64,000 nucleotides of DNA from an uncultured Collinsella sp. Its GTDB lineage: Bacteria > Actinomycetota > Coriobacteriia > Coriobacteriales > Coriobacteriaceae. Shown here in pieces: positions 42,760-51,439 of the stretch. The notes under the pieces were generated by a model. It was not told the origin of the DNA and ran no database searches. It worked only from the letters and a program-made list of their open reading frames with translations. Where the stretch lies: contig CAAFZX010000036.1 of assembly GCA_900767675.1 (NCBI GenBank), forward strand, positions 3,048-67,047, written 5' to 3'. Numbering within the stretch: position 1 is the stretch's first letter; every line of letters begins with the position of its first letter. The translations under genes and the position numbers were made by a program.

Positions 42760-44028
42760 TTAGAGAGCCTTCTCGATGCGGCTCGTGACGCCCTTGAGGT
42801 TAAGGCCGACGACGTACTGCTTGATCGGGCGCTTGATGTGCTCGATCACAAAACGCTTGCCGTCGATGTCCTGGGCAGCGAGGTTGCGGTAGAGCTTCTC
42901 GACCTGCTCCTTGACCTCGGGATCGTTAAAGGCGTAGTGGCCGGAGACATCCAGAATCTTCAGGCTGAGCTCGTCGTCTGCCAGGATGTCATCAACCTGC
43001 AGGTTAACGTCATCGCCGGTCATCCACTTGCGCCAGCGCTCGGTCTTGATGGCCTTGACCAACAGCGTGTGGTACAGGTCGGAAGGATCGTCGCACAGGC
43101 CGTTGTCGACCAGGATCTGCTCGGTAGCGCAGAGCTTGAGGTAAGCGCGGGTCTCCTCGGTGCCGTACTGAGGGGCGACATTGGAAGCGGTCACGTGTGC
43201 CGGGATGTGCTCGAGCAGCGTCGCGTCATCCAGGTAGTCGGCGTTGTGCTCCTTCAGGCCCACGCCGTAGCGCTTGGCCATGTCGGCGAGCTCGCGGGCG
43301 TTCTTAAAGTTGTAATGACCGACCTGCTCGGTCCAACGGGTGAGCGTACCGGTCTGGCCGACGATAAAGGTGGGCATGGGGCAGCCACGCTTCTCGAGCT
43401 CGGGCTGCAGCTGAGAAATGAACTCCTCGTACTTGTCTGTGGAGGTCAGGCCGCCATTGGTCTCCTCGGTACCGACCTCATAGGCAACCTCGGGCAGGTT
43501 ATGCTCGCGACGGTACTGCTCAAGGTAGTCGATAAGATCGATCGTGCGGCGAAGCACCACGTCGAGCGGAATAACCTTGCCGATCTGATAGGGGTCCTTG
43601 GTGGGGTCGACCATCAGCAGGTCAAAGCCTGCCTCCATGTCGGCGACGAAGGACTTGCGGGCGAGCTCCATGGCCTCGTCCTCGGGCAGGTGGGCGTTAC
43701 GCTCCTCGTCGCGCTGCCACGGACCGCCGTGATCGCGGCACAGGTAGTACGGACCGGTGTAACCCACCTCGTCGGCAACCTTCTTGATGTCGGCGGCAAA
43801 GCGCGTCTGGTCCCAACCGTTGACGTAGCCGGCGCCCATCTCGTCCATATCGACCTGGTTGCGGCTGGCGATAAACATGGGCGGGAAATCTTCGTCCTTG
43901 GCAAGCTCGAACACGGCCTGAATCAGGTTGGGGCTCATGGGGCCAATGCCGACCATGGTTGCGTGATCGCCGCTATCCTGCAGCTTGAGCATGCCCTGAA
44001 CGGCCTGGCGGATGGTGAGGTTGGACAT
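42760..44028 (-). CDS. GatZ/KbaZ-like class II tagatose-bisphosphate aldolase family protein
   Basis: This encodes 422 residues, the usual length of the GatZ/KbaZ family: FIASRNQVDMDEMGAGYVNGWD, YLCRDHGGPWQRDEE, MVDPTKDPYQIGK, YEVGTEETNGGLTS, FIVGQTGTLT and GLKEHNADYL. GatZ and KbaZ are described as non-catalytic partners of the aldolases GatY and KbaY, but no GatY/KbaY is in this operon. Some stand-alone members have been reported to epimerise ketohexose-6-phosphates at C4 (tagatose-6-P to fructose-6-P). With a PTS next door this is an attractive function here, though inferred. ATG 44028 follows AGAAGGAGA. Confidence 0.85.
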   Translation of the reverse strand: MSNLTIRQAVQGMLKLQDSGDHATMVGIGPMSPNLIQAVFELAKDEDFPPMFIASRNQVDMDEMGAGYVNGWDQTRFAADIKKVADEVGYTGPYYLCRDHGGPWQRDEERNAHLPEDEAMELARKSFVADMEAGFDLLMVDPTKDPYQIGKVIPLDVVLRRTIDLIDYLEQYRREHNLPEVAYEVGTEETNGGLTSTDKYEEFISQLQPELEKRGCPMPTFIVGQTGTLTRWTEQVGHYNFKNARELADMAKRYGVGLKEHNADYLDDATLLEHIPAHVTASNVAPQYGTEETRAYLKLCATEQILVDNGLCDDPSDLYHTLLVKAIKTERWRKWMTGDDVNLQVDDILADDELSLKILDVSGHYAFNDPEVKEQVEKLYRNLAAQDIDGKRFVIEHIKRPIKQYVVGLNLKGVTSRIEKAL

Positions 44029-44120
44029 TTTGTTCTCCTTCTCCAGAGGATTTTTGACAAAAGTTCCCTGGGACCCAGATGTGGGCCCTATCAGTACGGA
44101 TGGATTTTGTTGTGTAGGGG

Positions 44121-44158
44121 CGGTTGTGCGGAGTCAAATCCATCCCTCCGCACAACCG
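44121..44158. repeat. Perfect 13-bp hairpin between EIIBC and GatZ-like genes
   Basis: CGGTTGTGCGGAG (44121-44133) and CTCCGCACAACCG (44146-44158) are exact reverse complements, 15 bp beyond the EIIBC stop. It is probably a leaky terminator or processing site. Confidence 0.82.
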
Positions 44159-44172
44159 GAGTCCTTAAAGGT

Positions 44173-45645
44173 TTACTTGGCCTGCTTATCGAGCGTGGGC
44201 TTCATCGCAATCAGGATTGCAGCGGCGACCACGGAGCCAATCACGATGTCCAGGCAGAACAGCGCGACGTTGTTGGTGGCCAGGGCGACGATAAAGCCAC
44301 CGTGCGGAACGTAGCAGTCGATGCCCTGGAAGGCGGCAAGCGCCGCGCCCACGGCAGAGCCGATGCAGATGCCGGGCAGGGTGTGGCCAAGATCCTTGAC
44401 CGCGAAGGGGATAGCGCCCTCAGTAATGCCGATGCAGCCCATGAACAGCGCGGAGATGCCCATCTGACGGTCAGCGTCATCGAACTTGTTCTTGGCGATG
44501 AGCGCGGCGAGACCACAGGCGATCGGGGGAATGGCGACGGCGACGCGGAACATACCGTTGGGGCCGTAGATGCCGGAGGCCATGATGGCCATGGTAAAGG
44601 TCGAAGCGGTCTTGTTGATGGGGCCACCCATATCGAAGGCGGTCATAACACCAATGACCAGGCCCAGGACGACGGCGGAGCCGCCCTGCAGGCTACCGAG
44701 CACGCTGGTGAGCCAATCCATCACAAAGCCAAGCGGCGTGGCCAGGATGTAGATGTAGGCCATGCCCAGGACGAGCGAGGTCAGAATCGGGATGATCAAA
44801 ATCGGCATGATGGTCTGAATGGTGTTGTTGACCTTCCAGGTCTTCATCCAGCGGACAAAGTAGCCGCAGATAACCGCCATGATCATGGCACCCAAGAAGC
44901 CGGTCGAAACGCTGTTGCCGCTCGGGGTGACGACGGCGTTGTTAACCAAGTAGCCCAGGACGAAGCCAGGGGCAAGCGCGGGCTTGCCGGCCATCGAGTA
45001 GGAGATGTAAGCCGCAAGCACCGGGATCATCATGGAGATGCCGGCCATGCCGATGGTGTTAAGACTCACCATCAGCGGGTTCGTAACCTCCATGCCGTTG
45101 GCGCCGGCGGTACCGGATGCCAGCGAGAAGGCGAGAAACACGCCGCCGATAACGACGATGGGGATAAAATAGGAAACGCCGGTATTGAATGCATTGAGCA
45201 GCGTCTTGCCAGGATCGGCAAAGATAGACTGCTTGGACGCCGGTGTCGGGGCCTGCGGGGCAGCGGAGACGGCCTTCTTCTCTGCCTTGGCCTCGGCCTT
45301 GGGCGCGTCAACGGCGCCACCCGTCGCCTTGATGATCTCAACGGCCTGGTCGATGATCTTTACCGGATCGGCGATTACATCCGAGGTGCCGACCTTCAGG
45401 AACTTGCCCTCGGCCATCTTCTGCTCAAAACGATCCTCGTTCTCGACACCCACGTCGACGGACTCGAGCACCAGGTCGGCGGAATCCACGTCTTCCTGCG
45501 TCAGCTCGTTCTCGATACCCAGGCCACCCTGAGCCTCGACTTTGCACTCGATGCCACGGGCGGCGCATTCATCCTGAATCGCCTTCTGGGCCATATACGT
45601 GTGGGCAATACCCACGGTACAGGCGGCAACGCCTACGATCTTCAT
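44173..45645 (-). CDS. PTS fructose-family EIIBC transporter
   Basis: This encodes 490 residues from ATG 45645 (AGAGGGAAG upstream). Residues 1-105 are an EIIB domain with phospho-accepting Cys9 in VGVAACTVGIAHTYMA. An Ala/Lys/Pro linker follows (about 112-138). The EIIC membrane domain then has about ten helices with GPINKTA, GITEGAIPFAV and VPHGG, where fructose-family EIIC binds sugar. It imports and phosphorylates a hexose or related sugar, with EIIA from the last gene of the operon. The substrate is not fixed by sequence; the GatZ-like neighbour suggests a ketose such as tagatose or another fructose epimer. Confidence 0.94.
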   Translation of the reverse strand: MKIVGVAACTVGIAHTYMAQKAIQDECAARGIECKVEAQGGLGIENELTQEDVDSADLVLESVDVGVENEDRFEQKMAEGKFLKVGTSDVIADPVKIIDQAVEIIKATGGAVDAPKAEAKAEKKAVSAAPQAPTPASKQSIFADPGKTLLNAFNTGVSYFIPIVVIGGVFLAFSLASGTAGANGMEVTNPLMVSLNTIGMAGISMMIPVLAAYISYSMAGKPALAPGFVLGYLVNNAVVTPSGNSVSTGFLGAMIMAVICGYFVRWMKTWKVNNTIQTIMPILIIPILTSLVLGMAYIYILATPLGFVMDWLTSVLGSLQGGSAVVLGLVIGVMTAFDMGGPINKTASTFTMAIMASGIYGPNGMFRVAVAIPPIACGLAALIAKNKFDDADRQMGISALFMGCIGITEGAIPFAVKDLGHTLPGICIGSAVGAALAAFQGIDCYVPHGGFIVALATNNVALFCLDIVIGSVVAAAILIAMKPTLDKQAK

Positions 45646-45745
45646 TGCTTCCCTCTTTTCATAGAGTTGCGTGCGCAAGACACCGTTTGCGGAGGCCTCC
45701 GGAGCATCCCCTGCCGTTTGGACTTGCTGTCTTTTCGACAAGACC

Positions 45746-45751
45746 AATATA
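45746..45751 (-). promoter_or_regulatory. -10 box of the PTS operon
   Basis: TATATT on the minus strand, about 100 bp upstream of the EIIBC start. A convincing -35 is missing, as expected for an activated or tightly controlled promoter. Confidence 0.4.
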
Positions 45752-45818
45752 GGTGCTCGTTTTTCTTAATGCTAGCTTATTTCGGTAAACGCGCAGGTCA
45801 GAGCGTTGGTTATGCTAT

Positions 45819-45838
45819 TTGGTTATGCGTTTAACCAA
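45819..45838. promoter_or_regulatory. Palindromic operator candidate TTGGTTA-N6-TAACCAA
   Basis: Exact 7-bp arms with a TGCGTT spacer lie in the divergent region between the PTS operon and the LacI-family gene. This is the expected place for the repressor to control both. Confidence 0.6.
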
Positions 45839-46060
45839 AAATGAATCCTGCGATTTTACCCTCGATTTCAAAAGTCAAGAAGTATTTGATTTTCTCGGTA
45901 GACGGCAGATGCGCATGCCGGTCGCAAATTTCGACCCCACCCGTATACCGCATTTGTTGCATACTCATATGAAAGGAAAAAGTCGCTCACCGAAGCGCAT
46001 CCCTCACCAAGACTCAAAGTCATCATGTTGGAAAATGCTCATCTGTCGGAAGGAGTCGCT

Positions 46061-47071
46061 GTGGCAAAACAGCGCGTTACAATCGCAGACGTCGCTCGAG
46101 AGGCGGGAACCTCGACGGCAAGCGTCTCGTATTACCTCAACGACAAACGAGAAAAGCTTAGCGAGAAGACGCAGGCAAAGATTGCGCGCGTCATCAAGGA
46201 ACTCGGATACGTTCCCAACGCCCAAGCGCAAACGCTCACCGGCAAGCAGACCCACGTCATCGCCATCATCATTTTGGATAACACCAACAAGTGGGCGGGC
46301 CTCGTCCTCAACGGCATGGAACAAGTCATGCTCCCCGCGGGCTACCAGACGGTCGTTTGCACGAGCAACTTTAACCCCGAGACCGAGCTCATGTATGTCG
46401 ACAAAATGCTCTCGCTGGGCGTCGATGGTTTTATCATCCAGCCCACGGCAAATTTCAAGGCCGTCCACGACCGCATCAAGCGCGCCGGCAAGCCCGTCGT
46501 CTTTTTTGACGCGGCCATCTACAGCCCAGGCACCAGCTGGATCAAAACCAACCTCTACGACGGCGTGTACAATGCCACGCAGGCGCTTCTCGATGCCGGC
46601 TACGAGGACTTTTTCTCCATTGCCGCCAACATGACCGAAATGCGCACCCGTATGGAGCGTTTTCAGGGGTATGCCGAGGCGCTGGCAGCGAACGGACAAC
46701 TCTACAAAGCGATTCCCATCGACCACAACAAGCCGTCGGTCAGTGAGCTTACCGAGTACTTTAAATACAAGCTCAACCCCGCCAAGCGAACCCTTATCTT
46801 CGTGCAAAATCAGTGGGCACTTCCCCGTGTCTACAAGGCCCTCCAGCCCATGGCCCATCTACTTCCGCAGCAAATCGGTCTTTTGGGACTCAACTGCGAA
46901 GACTGGACCAACCTCACCACGCCGACCGTCTCCACGATCATCGAGCCCGTCGACCAGGAAGGCAGGGAGGCGGCCGAGATGCTCCTCGCACTACTCGATG
47001 GCAGCAGCACGCCCGGTGAGCAGCGCATTCTCGAATGCAAACTCAATTGGCTCGGCTCCACCTCAATCTAG
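46061..47071 (+). CDS. LacI-family regulator of the PTS operon
   Basis: This encodes 336 residues from GTG 46061, preceded by AAGGAG; upstream in-frame ATGs lack such a site. The headpiece is VTIADVAREAGTSTASVSYYLNDKREKL with GYVPNAQAQTL as hinge. The effector domain includes IAIIILDNTNKW, PVVFFDAAIYSP and GLLGLNCEDW. It is divergent from the EIIBC gene across a 415-bp region with a TTGGTTA-N6-TAACCAA palindrome. Local control of the sugar operon in response to the sugar or its phosphate is therefore likely. Confidence 0.92.
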   Translation: MAKQRVTIADVAREAGTSTASVSYYLNDKREKLSEKTQAKIARVIKELGYVPNAQAQTLTGKQTHVIAIIILDNTNKWAGLVLNGMEQVMLPAGYQTVVCTSNFNPETELMYVDKMLSLGVDGFIIQPTANFKAVHDRIKRAGKPVVFFDAAIYSPGTSWIKTNLYDGVYNATQALLDAGYEDFFSIAANMTEMRTRMERFQGYAEALAANGQLYKAIPIDHNKPSVSELTEYFKYKLNPAKRTLIFVQNQWALPRVYKALQPMAHLLPQQIGLLGLNCEDWTNLTTPTVSTIIEPVDQEGREAAEMLLALLDGSSTPGEQRILECKLNWLGSTSI

Positions 47072-47201
47072 CCATAAGCCCAACATGGGGGCAAATGGAC
47101 CAGCGGCATTTGTCCCAAATCTTAAGTATTTGTTCGACAGAACGGCCTCTGCCGGCTCCTGCTAGACTGGTAGATTCCCAACCGTCCATCCAGGAGCCTC
47201 A

Positions 47202-48182
47202 ATGTCGCGCAAGTCCGTCTACAAGCAAGTACTTTCCATCGGCACCGCCGTGGTGCTGGGTTTTGCGCTGTTCACAGGGTCGCTCGACGGAGCGCCCAAG
47301 CTGTTGTCGCCGCAAAGCGATGAGCAGGCAGCGGCTCTGGCCGAAAAGCAAAACGAGAGTCCCAGCCGTACCGACGACGAAGCGGACTTGGTCGCACGGC
47401 TCGAATCGGGAACAGCGAGCTCCGAGGACTCTCAAAATAGCCAAGACTCTGGCGATGGCCCCGATTCCGCCGCAAGCGACACCGATGACGCTTCCGCGGA
47501 CAGTGTCGCCGCCCCCATCGACGAGGTGGAAAACCCCGACCTCAACCGCGCCCGCGGTGTTTATCTCAGCAGCATTCCCGACTACGCCGGCAATCCCTAC
47601 GTTGCCCTTCGCGCCGACAGCACGCACCCGCTCGGCATGCCGTCATTCACGCTCGATGAATACGAGCGCGCCACCGAAGAGGGCTGCTTTAAGAAGTTCT
47701 CCAAGCTCGACAGTCTGGGCCGCACCCGCAAAGCGCTTGCCTGCGTGGGCCCCGAATCGCTCGGCCAAGGCAAGCGCGGGGATATCTCGCGTATCCACCC
47801 CGCCGGATGGCACCAACAGCGCTACGACTTTATTCCAGGCCAGAGCCTCTACAACCGCTGCCACCTCATCGCCTGGTCGCTCTGCGGCGAAAACGCCAAC
47901 CGCAAGAATCTCCTCACCGGCACGCGCTATCTCAACGAGACGGGCATGCTGCCGTTTGAGGAGCAGATTCTTAACTACATCCACGACACGGGCAACCATG
48001 TTCTCTATCGCGTCACGCCCATGTACAACGAGGAGGAACTTGTCTGCCGCGGCGTGCGCCTCGAGGCGCAATCGGTCGAGGACCACGGCAAGACCCTGTG
48101 CTTCCACGTGTACTGCTACAACCTGCAGCCGCACGTGCAGATCGACTACGCCACCGGCCGCAACCAGGCCTCGGGGGACTAG
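47202..48182 (+). CDS. Secreted DNA/RNA non-specific endonuclease
   Basis: This encodes 326 residues. A signal sequence or anchor (residues about 8-28) is followed by a disordered Ser/Asp/Glu-rich stretch of about 75 residues. The nuclease domain spans about 115-320. The active site is YNRCHLIAWSLCGENANRKNL, with His221 as general base and asparagines for the metal ion. The fold is the beta-beta-alpha-metal type of streptococcal EndA and extracellular DNases. It may scavenge nucleotides or act in DNA uptake; no competence genes are nearby. A caggag site precedes the ATG. Confidence 0.9.
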   Translation: MSRKSVYKQVLSIGTAVVLGFALFTGSLDGAPKLLSPQSDEQAAALAEKQNESPSRTDDEADLVARLESGTASSEDSQNSQDSGDGPDSAASDTDDASADSVAAPIDEVENPDLNRARGVYLSSIPDYAGNPYVALRADSTHPLGMPSFTLDEYERATEEGCFKKFSKLDSLGRTRKALACVGPESLGQGKRGDISRIHPAGWHQQRYDFIPGQSLYNRCHLIAWSLCGENANRKNLLTGTRYLNETGMLPFEEQILNYIHDTGNHVLYRVTPMYNEEELVCRGVRLEAQSVEDHGKTLCFHVYCYNLQPHVQIDYATGRNQASGD

Positions 48183-48224
48183 CCCCCAACCGCAACATGA
48201 ATCGATTTGCAGCCCCAGGGATCA

Positions 48225-48260
48225 AATAAGGCCGCCCCGGTTACCCAGGGCGGCCTTTTC
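48225..48260. terminator. Terminator between nuclease and EF-G2 genes
   Basis: AAGGCCGCCC and GGGCGGCCTT arms, flanked by A- and T-rich runs; bidirectional and shared by two converging genes. Confidence 0.85.
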
Positions 48261-48292
48261 GTCAGCACCTACATTGCAGGCAAAACCACACG

Positions 48293-50368
48293 TTACTTGG
48301 CGCGACCCTCCTCATAGCGCTCGACCAGCTTGGCCTGAACGTCATAGGGCACCTGCTCATAGCCTGCGGGCTTCATGGTAAAGTCGCCCGTGCCGCGCGT
48401 GATGGAGCGCAGGCGCGTCGAATAATCCGTCAGCTCGGCGAGAGGCGCCTGCGCGATAACCACGGTGTCGCCACGCTCATCGGTCTCCATGCCCGTCACG
48501 CGACTACGCGAGGCCGAGATGTCGCCCATCACGGCGCCGGCGTAGCTCTCGGGGATAGTCACCGTGATTTCCTCGATGGGCTCCAGTACCACCGGATCGG
48601 CATCGGCGCACGCCTTGCGCAGGCCGATGCGAGCCGCCGCGCGAAACGCCATCTCGTTGGAGTCGACACTGTGATACGAGCCGTCATACACCGCGACGCG
48701 AATGCCCGTGAGCGGATAACCGGCAATAATACCGTCCTTCATGGTCTCCTGGACGCCCTTGTCCACGGCGGGGATGAGCGAGCGCGGGATGCGGCCACCC
48801 ACAACCTCGTCAACAAACTCATAGCCGTCGCTCGTGCCGTCGGGCCCAATGAGCGGCTCCACGCGCAGCCAGCAGTCGCCGTACTGACCGGCGCCGCCGG
48901 TCTGCTTCTTGTGGCGACCCTGGGCGCTTGCCGTGCGGCGGATGGTCTCGCGATACGGAATGCGGATCGGCACGCTTTTGGCCACGACCTTGGTGCGATC
49001 CTCCAAACGGTTGAGCAGCACCGAAACCTGCGCCTCGCCCACGGCGGAGATGATAGTCTGGCCCGTCTCCTCGTCACGGTCGATGCTCATGGTCGGATCG
49101 GCCTTGCAAGCCTTCTCGATAAACGTGTAGAGCTTCTCTTCGTCGCCGCGATTCTCGGCCTCGATGGCAATGCGGTACTGCGAGTTGGGGAACTTAAACG
49201 CCGCTGCCTCGACCTTACCGGTAATGGAGAGCGTGTCACCCGTCTCTGCCGCCAACTTGGGCGCCACGATAATGTCGCCGGCATAGGCGTGACCGACCTC
49301 GGTCATGTCGCGGCCGCACATCACATACAGGTGAGCCAGACGATCGCTCTTGCGGGTACGCGCGTTGACCAGCTCGAGGCCCGGCTCAAGCGTACCCGTC
49401 AGCACCTTGATAAAGCTGATACGGCCCTGCTGCGGGTCGGCCAGGGTCTTAAACACAAACGCCACCGGACGGTCATCGTCGCTCGAGATCTTAAGCGAGT
49501 CGCCATCGATGAGCGGCATCTCGCCGTAGTCAGTCGGCGCCGGGAAGTACGTGGCGATGTCGTCCATCAGCGAGTTGACGCCCTGCTCCTTAATGCAATC
49601 GCCCGCAAAGACCGGCACAAAGATGCGCTCAGCGATCGCTTTGGACAGCAGGCCCTCAAGCTCCTCCTGCGTCAGCGTCTCCTCGCCTTCCAGGTACTTC
49701 ATCATCAGCTCATCGTCGGCCTCGGCCACCAACTCGCACAGATGGTCATGGGCCTCCTCGGCCTGGGCACGATACTCCTCGGGAATCTCCGACTCAACGG
49801 CTTCGGTGCCGTTGCAATGGCGCGCCTTCATGCGCACCAGGTCGATAATGCCGTCAAAGTCTTCGCCCTCGCCCCAGGGAAGAGTCACGGCGCCCAGTCG
49901 CGTACCAAAGCGCTCCTGCAGCAGGTCCATGGTGGTCGCAAAGCTGGCCTCGGAGCGCGACAGGCGGTTTACGAATACCGCACGCGCCAGACGCAGGTCC
50001 TCGGCGGCATACCAGAGCTTAACCGTCGTAGGCTGCGGGCCGGCCTCGGCGTCGACCACAAACAGCGCCGTCTCGCAGACGCTCATCGCGGCAAAGGCGT
50101 CGCCGATAAAATCGGGGTAGCACGGGGCATCGAGCACGTTGATGCGGGCGCCCTTCCAGTCGATCGGCGCGATGGTCGTCGAGATGGAAAACGCACGCTT
50201 AACCTCTTCGGGGTCATAGTCGAGCGTGGGCTTGGTGCCGTCGTGGCCGCCCAGGCGGGCGGTCTTACCGGAAAGGTGGAGCATGGCCTCGGCGAGTGAA
50301 GTCTTGCCCACCCCGCCTTGGCCTACGAGCACCACGTTCCTTACATTGCCGGTCTTGGGAGCACCCAT
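48293..50368 (-). CDS. EF-G-like GTPase (EF-G2/FusA2 type)
   Basis: This encodes 691 residues from ATG 50368 behind an ideal AAGGAGGT. It has EF-G domains I-V, with P-loop GQGGVGKTS at 16-24, and domain IV motifs TGGAGQYGDCWLRVEP and GYPLTGIRVAVYDGSYH. The G domain differs from housekeeping EF-G: the DxPG motif is DAPCYPDF and the NKxD guanine motif is VNRLSRSE. Nucleotide specificity or turnover may therefore be altered. Actinobacterial EF-G2 proteins bind GTP but have no proven elongation activity. The gene is alone; no rpsL, rpsG or tuf is nearby, which supports an accessory form. Confidence 0.9.
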   Translation of the reverse strand: MGAPKTGNVRNVVLVGQGGVGKTSLAEAMLHLSGKTARLGGHDGTKPTLDYDPEEVKRAFSISTTIAPIDWKGARINVLDAPCYPDFIGDAFAAMSVCETALFVVDAEAGPQPTTVKLWYAAEDLRLARAVFVNRLSRSEASFATTMDLLQERFGTRLGAVTLPWGEGEDFDGIIDLVRMKARHCNGTEAVESEIPEEYRAQAEEAHDHLCELVAEADDELMMKYLEGEETLTQEELEGLLSKAIAERIFVPVFAGDCIKEQGVNSLMDDIATYFPAPTDYGEMPLIDGDSLKISSDDDRPVAFVFKTLADPQQGRISFIKVLTGTLEPGLELVNARTRKSDRLAHLYVMCGRDMTEVGHAYAGDIIVAPKLAAETGDTLSITGKVEAAAFKFPNSQYRIAIEAENRGDEEKLYTFIEKACKADPTMSIDRDEETGQTIISAVGEAQVSVLLNRLEDRTKVVAKSVPIRIPYRETIRRTASAQGRHKKQTGGAGQYGDCWLRVEPLIGPDGTSDGYEFVDEVVGGRIPRSLIPAVDKGVQETMKDGIIAGYPLTGIRVAVYDGSYHSVDSNEMAFRAAARIGLRKACADADPVVLEPIEEITVTIPESYAGAVMGDISASRSRVTGMETDERGDTVVIAQAPLAELTDYSTRLRSITRGTGDFTMKPAGYEQVPYDVQAKLVERYEEGRAK

Positions 50369-50605
50369 GATGACCTCCTTGCAGGGTCGCGCGCGATGCG
50401 CGACGCCAACGGGGAGAGTTCGCGGTCGATGCCGTCCCGGGAGCAGCATGGTCGGCAGCCGAGCCGGCTCACCCTCCAAATGTCCTATGCCACCACCCTA
50501 CCCTTGCAGTCGCCTGTCCATGCAGACCTTTCGGCACGCGTATGGATACGGGCGGCGAGAGGAGAGAGCGAGCTTGCAAGGCGATTATTGAACCCCGCGG
50601 ATGCA

Positions 50606-50640
50606 AAAAACCGCCACAGATCATAAGACCTGCGGCGGCA
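50606..50640 (-). terminator. Terminator of the amino-acid ABC operon
   Basis: On the minus strand GATGCCGCCGCAGG pairs with its counterpart CTGTGGCGG, followed by TTTTTTG, 35 bp past the ATPase stop. Confidence 0.8.
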
Positions 50641-50674
50641 TCACCTCAATTAATAGTTGAGTAAATAGCTGAGC

Positions 50675-51439
50675 CTACCCCTCGATACGGCTCAAGAACT
50701 CACGGGTACGCTGCTCGCGCGGATGGTCGATGACCTGCCCGGCAGGACCCTCCTCGACAATACGACCGCCATCCATAAAGACCACGCGGTCGGCAACGTC
50801 GCGGGCAAACTGCATCGCGTGCGTCACGATCACCATCGTCATATTCTGCGCGGCCAAATCCTTGATGACGCGCAGCACCTCGGCCGTCAGCTCTGGATCG
50901 AGCGCCGAGGTCGGCTCATCAAAGAACAAGATTTCCGGGTCGAGCGCTAGGGCGCGGGCAATACTCACGCGCTGCTGCTGACCGCCCGAAAGCTCGCAGG
51001 GTACCTTGTTCTCGTTACCCGTAAGCCCCATCTGTGCAATAAGCTCGTGTGCGCGGGCCTCCGCCTGCTCGCGCGGATGCCTAAGCACGCGGATCGGTGC
51101 ATCGGTGATGTTTTTCATCACGGTATAGTGCGGGAACAGATTGTAGTTCTGAAACACCAGACCGAACCGCGAGCGCGCCTGTTTAGGTACATCGCCCTTT
51201 GCGTACACCGCGCCCGAACCCGCATCCGTCGCGACGGCAAGGTCGCCAAACGAGAGCGAGCCTCCGTCGAGCGTCTCGAGCAGCGTGGCACACCGCAGCA
51301 GCGTGGACTTGCCGCCACCCGAAGGCCCGATAATCGCCACGACCTCGCCACGCTTCACCTCGAGCGAGATATCCTTGAGCACCTCATTGCCGCCAAACGC
51401 CTTACGCGCGCTTTCGATTTTCATCACTGAGTTAGTCAT
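50675..51439 (-). CDS. Polar amino-acid ABC transporter ATP-binding protein
   Basis: This encodes 254 residues from ATG 51439, which overlaps the permease stop by 8 bp (ATGACTAA). Walker A is GPSGGGKST, the signature LSGGQQQRV and Walker B ILFFDEPTSALD, with switch THAMQFARDVADR. These match the GlnQ/HisP class. A short insertion, DLAVATDAGSGAVYAKGDVPKQ, lies before the Q-loop, longer than in GlnQ. It powers uptake with the adjacent permease and lipoprotein. Confidence 0.94.
   Translation of the reverse strand: MTNSVMKIESARKAFGGNEVLKDISLEVKRGEVVAIIGPSGGGKSTLLRCATLLETLDGGSLSFGDLAVATDAGSGAVYAKGDVPKQARSRFGLVFQNYNLFPHYTVMKNITDAPIRVLRHPREQAEARAHELIAQMGLTGNENKVPCELSGGQQQRVSIARALALDPEILFFDEPTSALDPELTAEVLRVIKDLAAQNMTMVIVTHAMQFARDVADRVVFMDGGRIVEEGPAGQVIDHPREQRTREFLSRIEG

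Noticed and set aside
42694..45834. Plus-strand open frame of 1046 codons
   Set aside because: It lies wholly opposite the GatZ-like and EIIBC genes, whose motifs are certain. High GC and codon bias make such long antisense frames common here.
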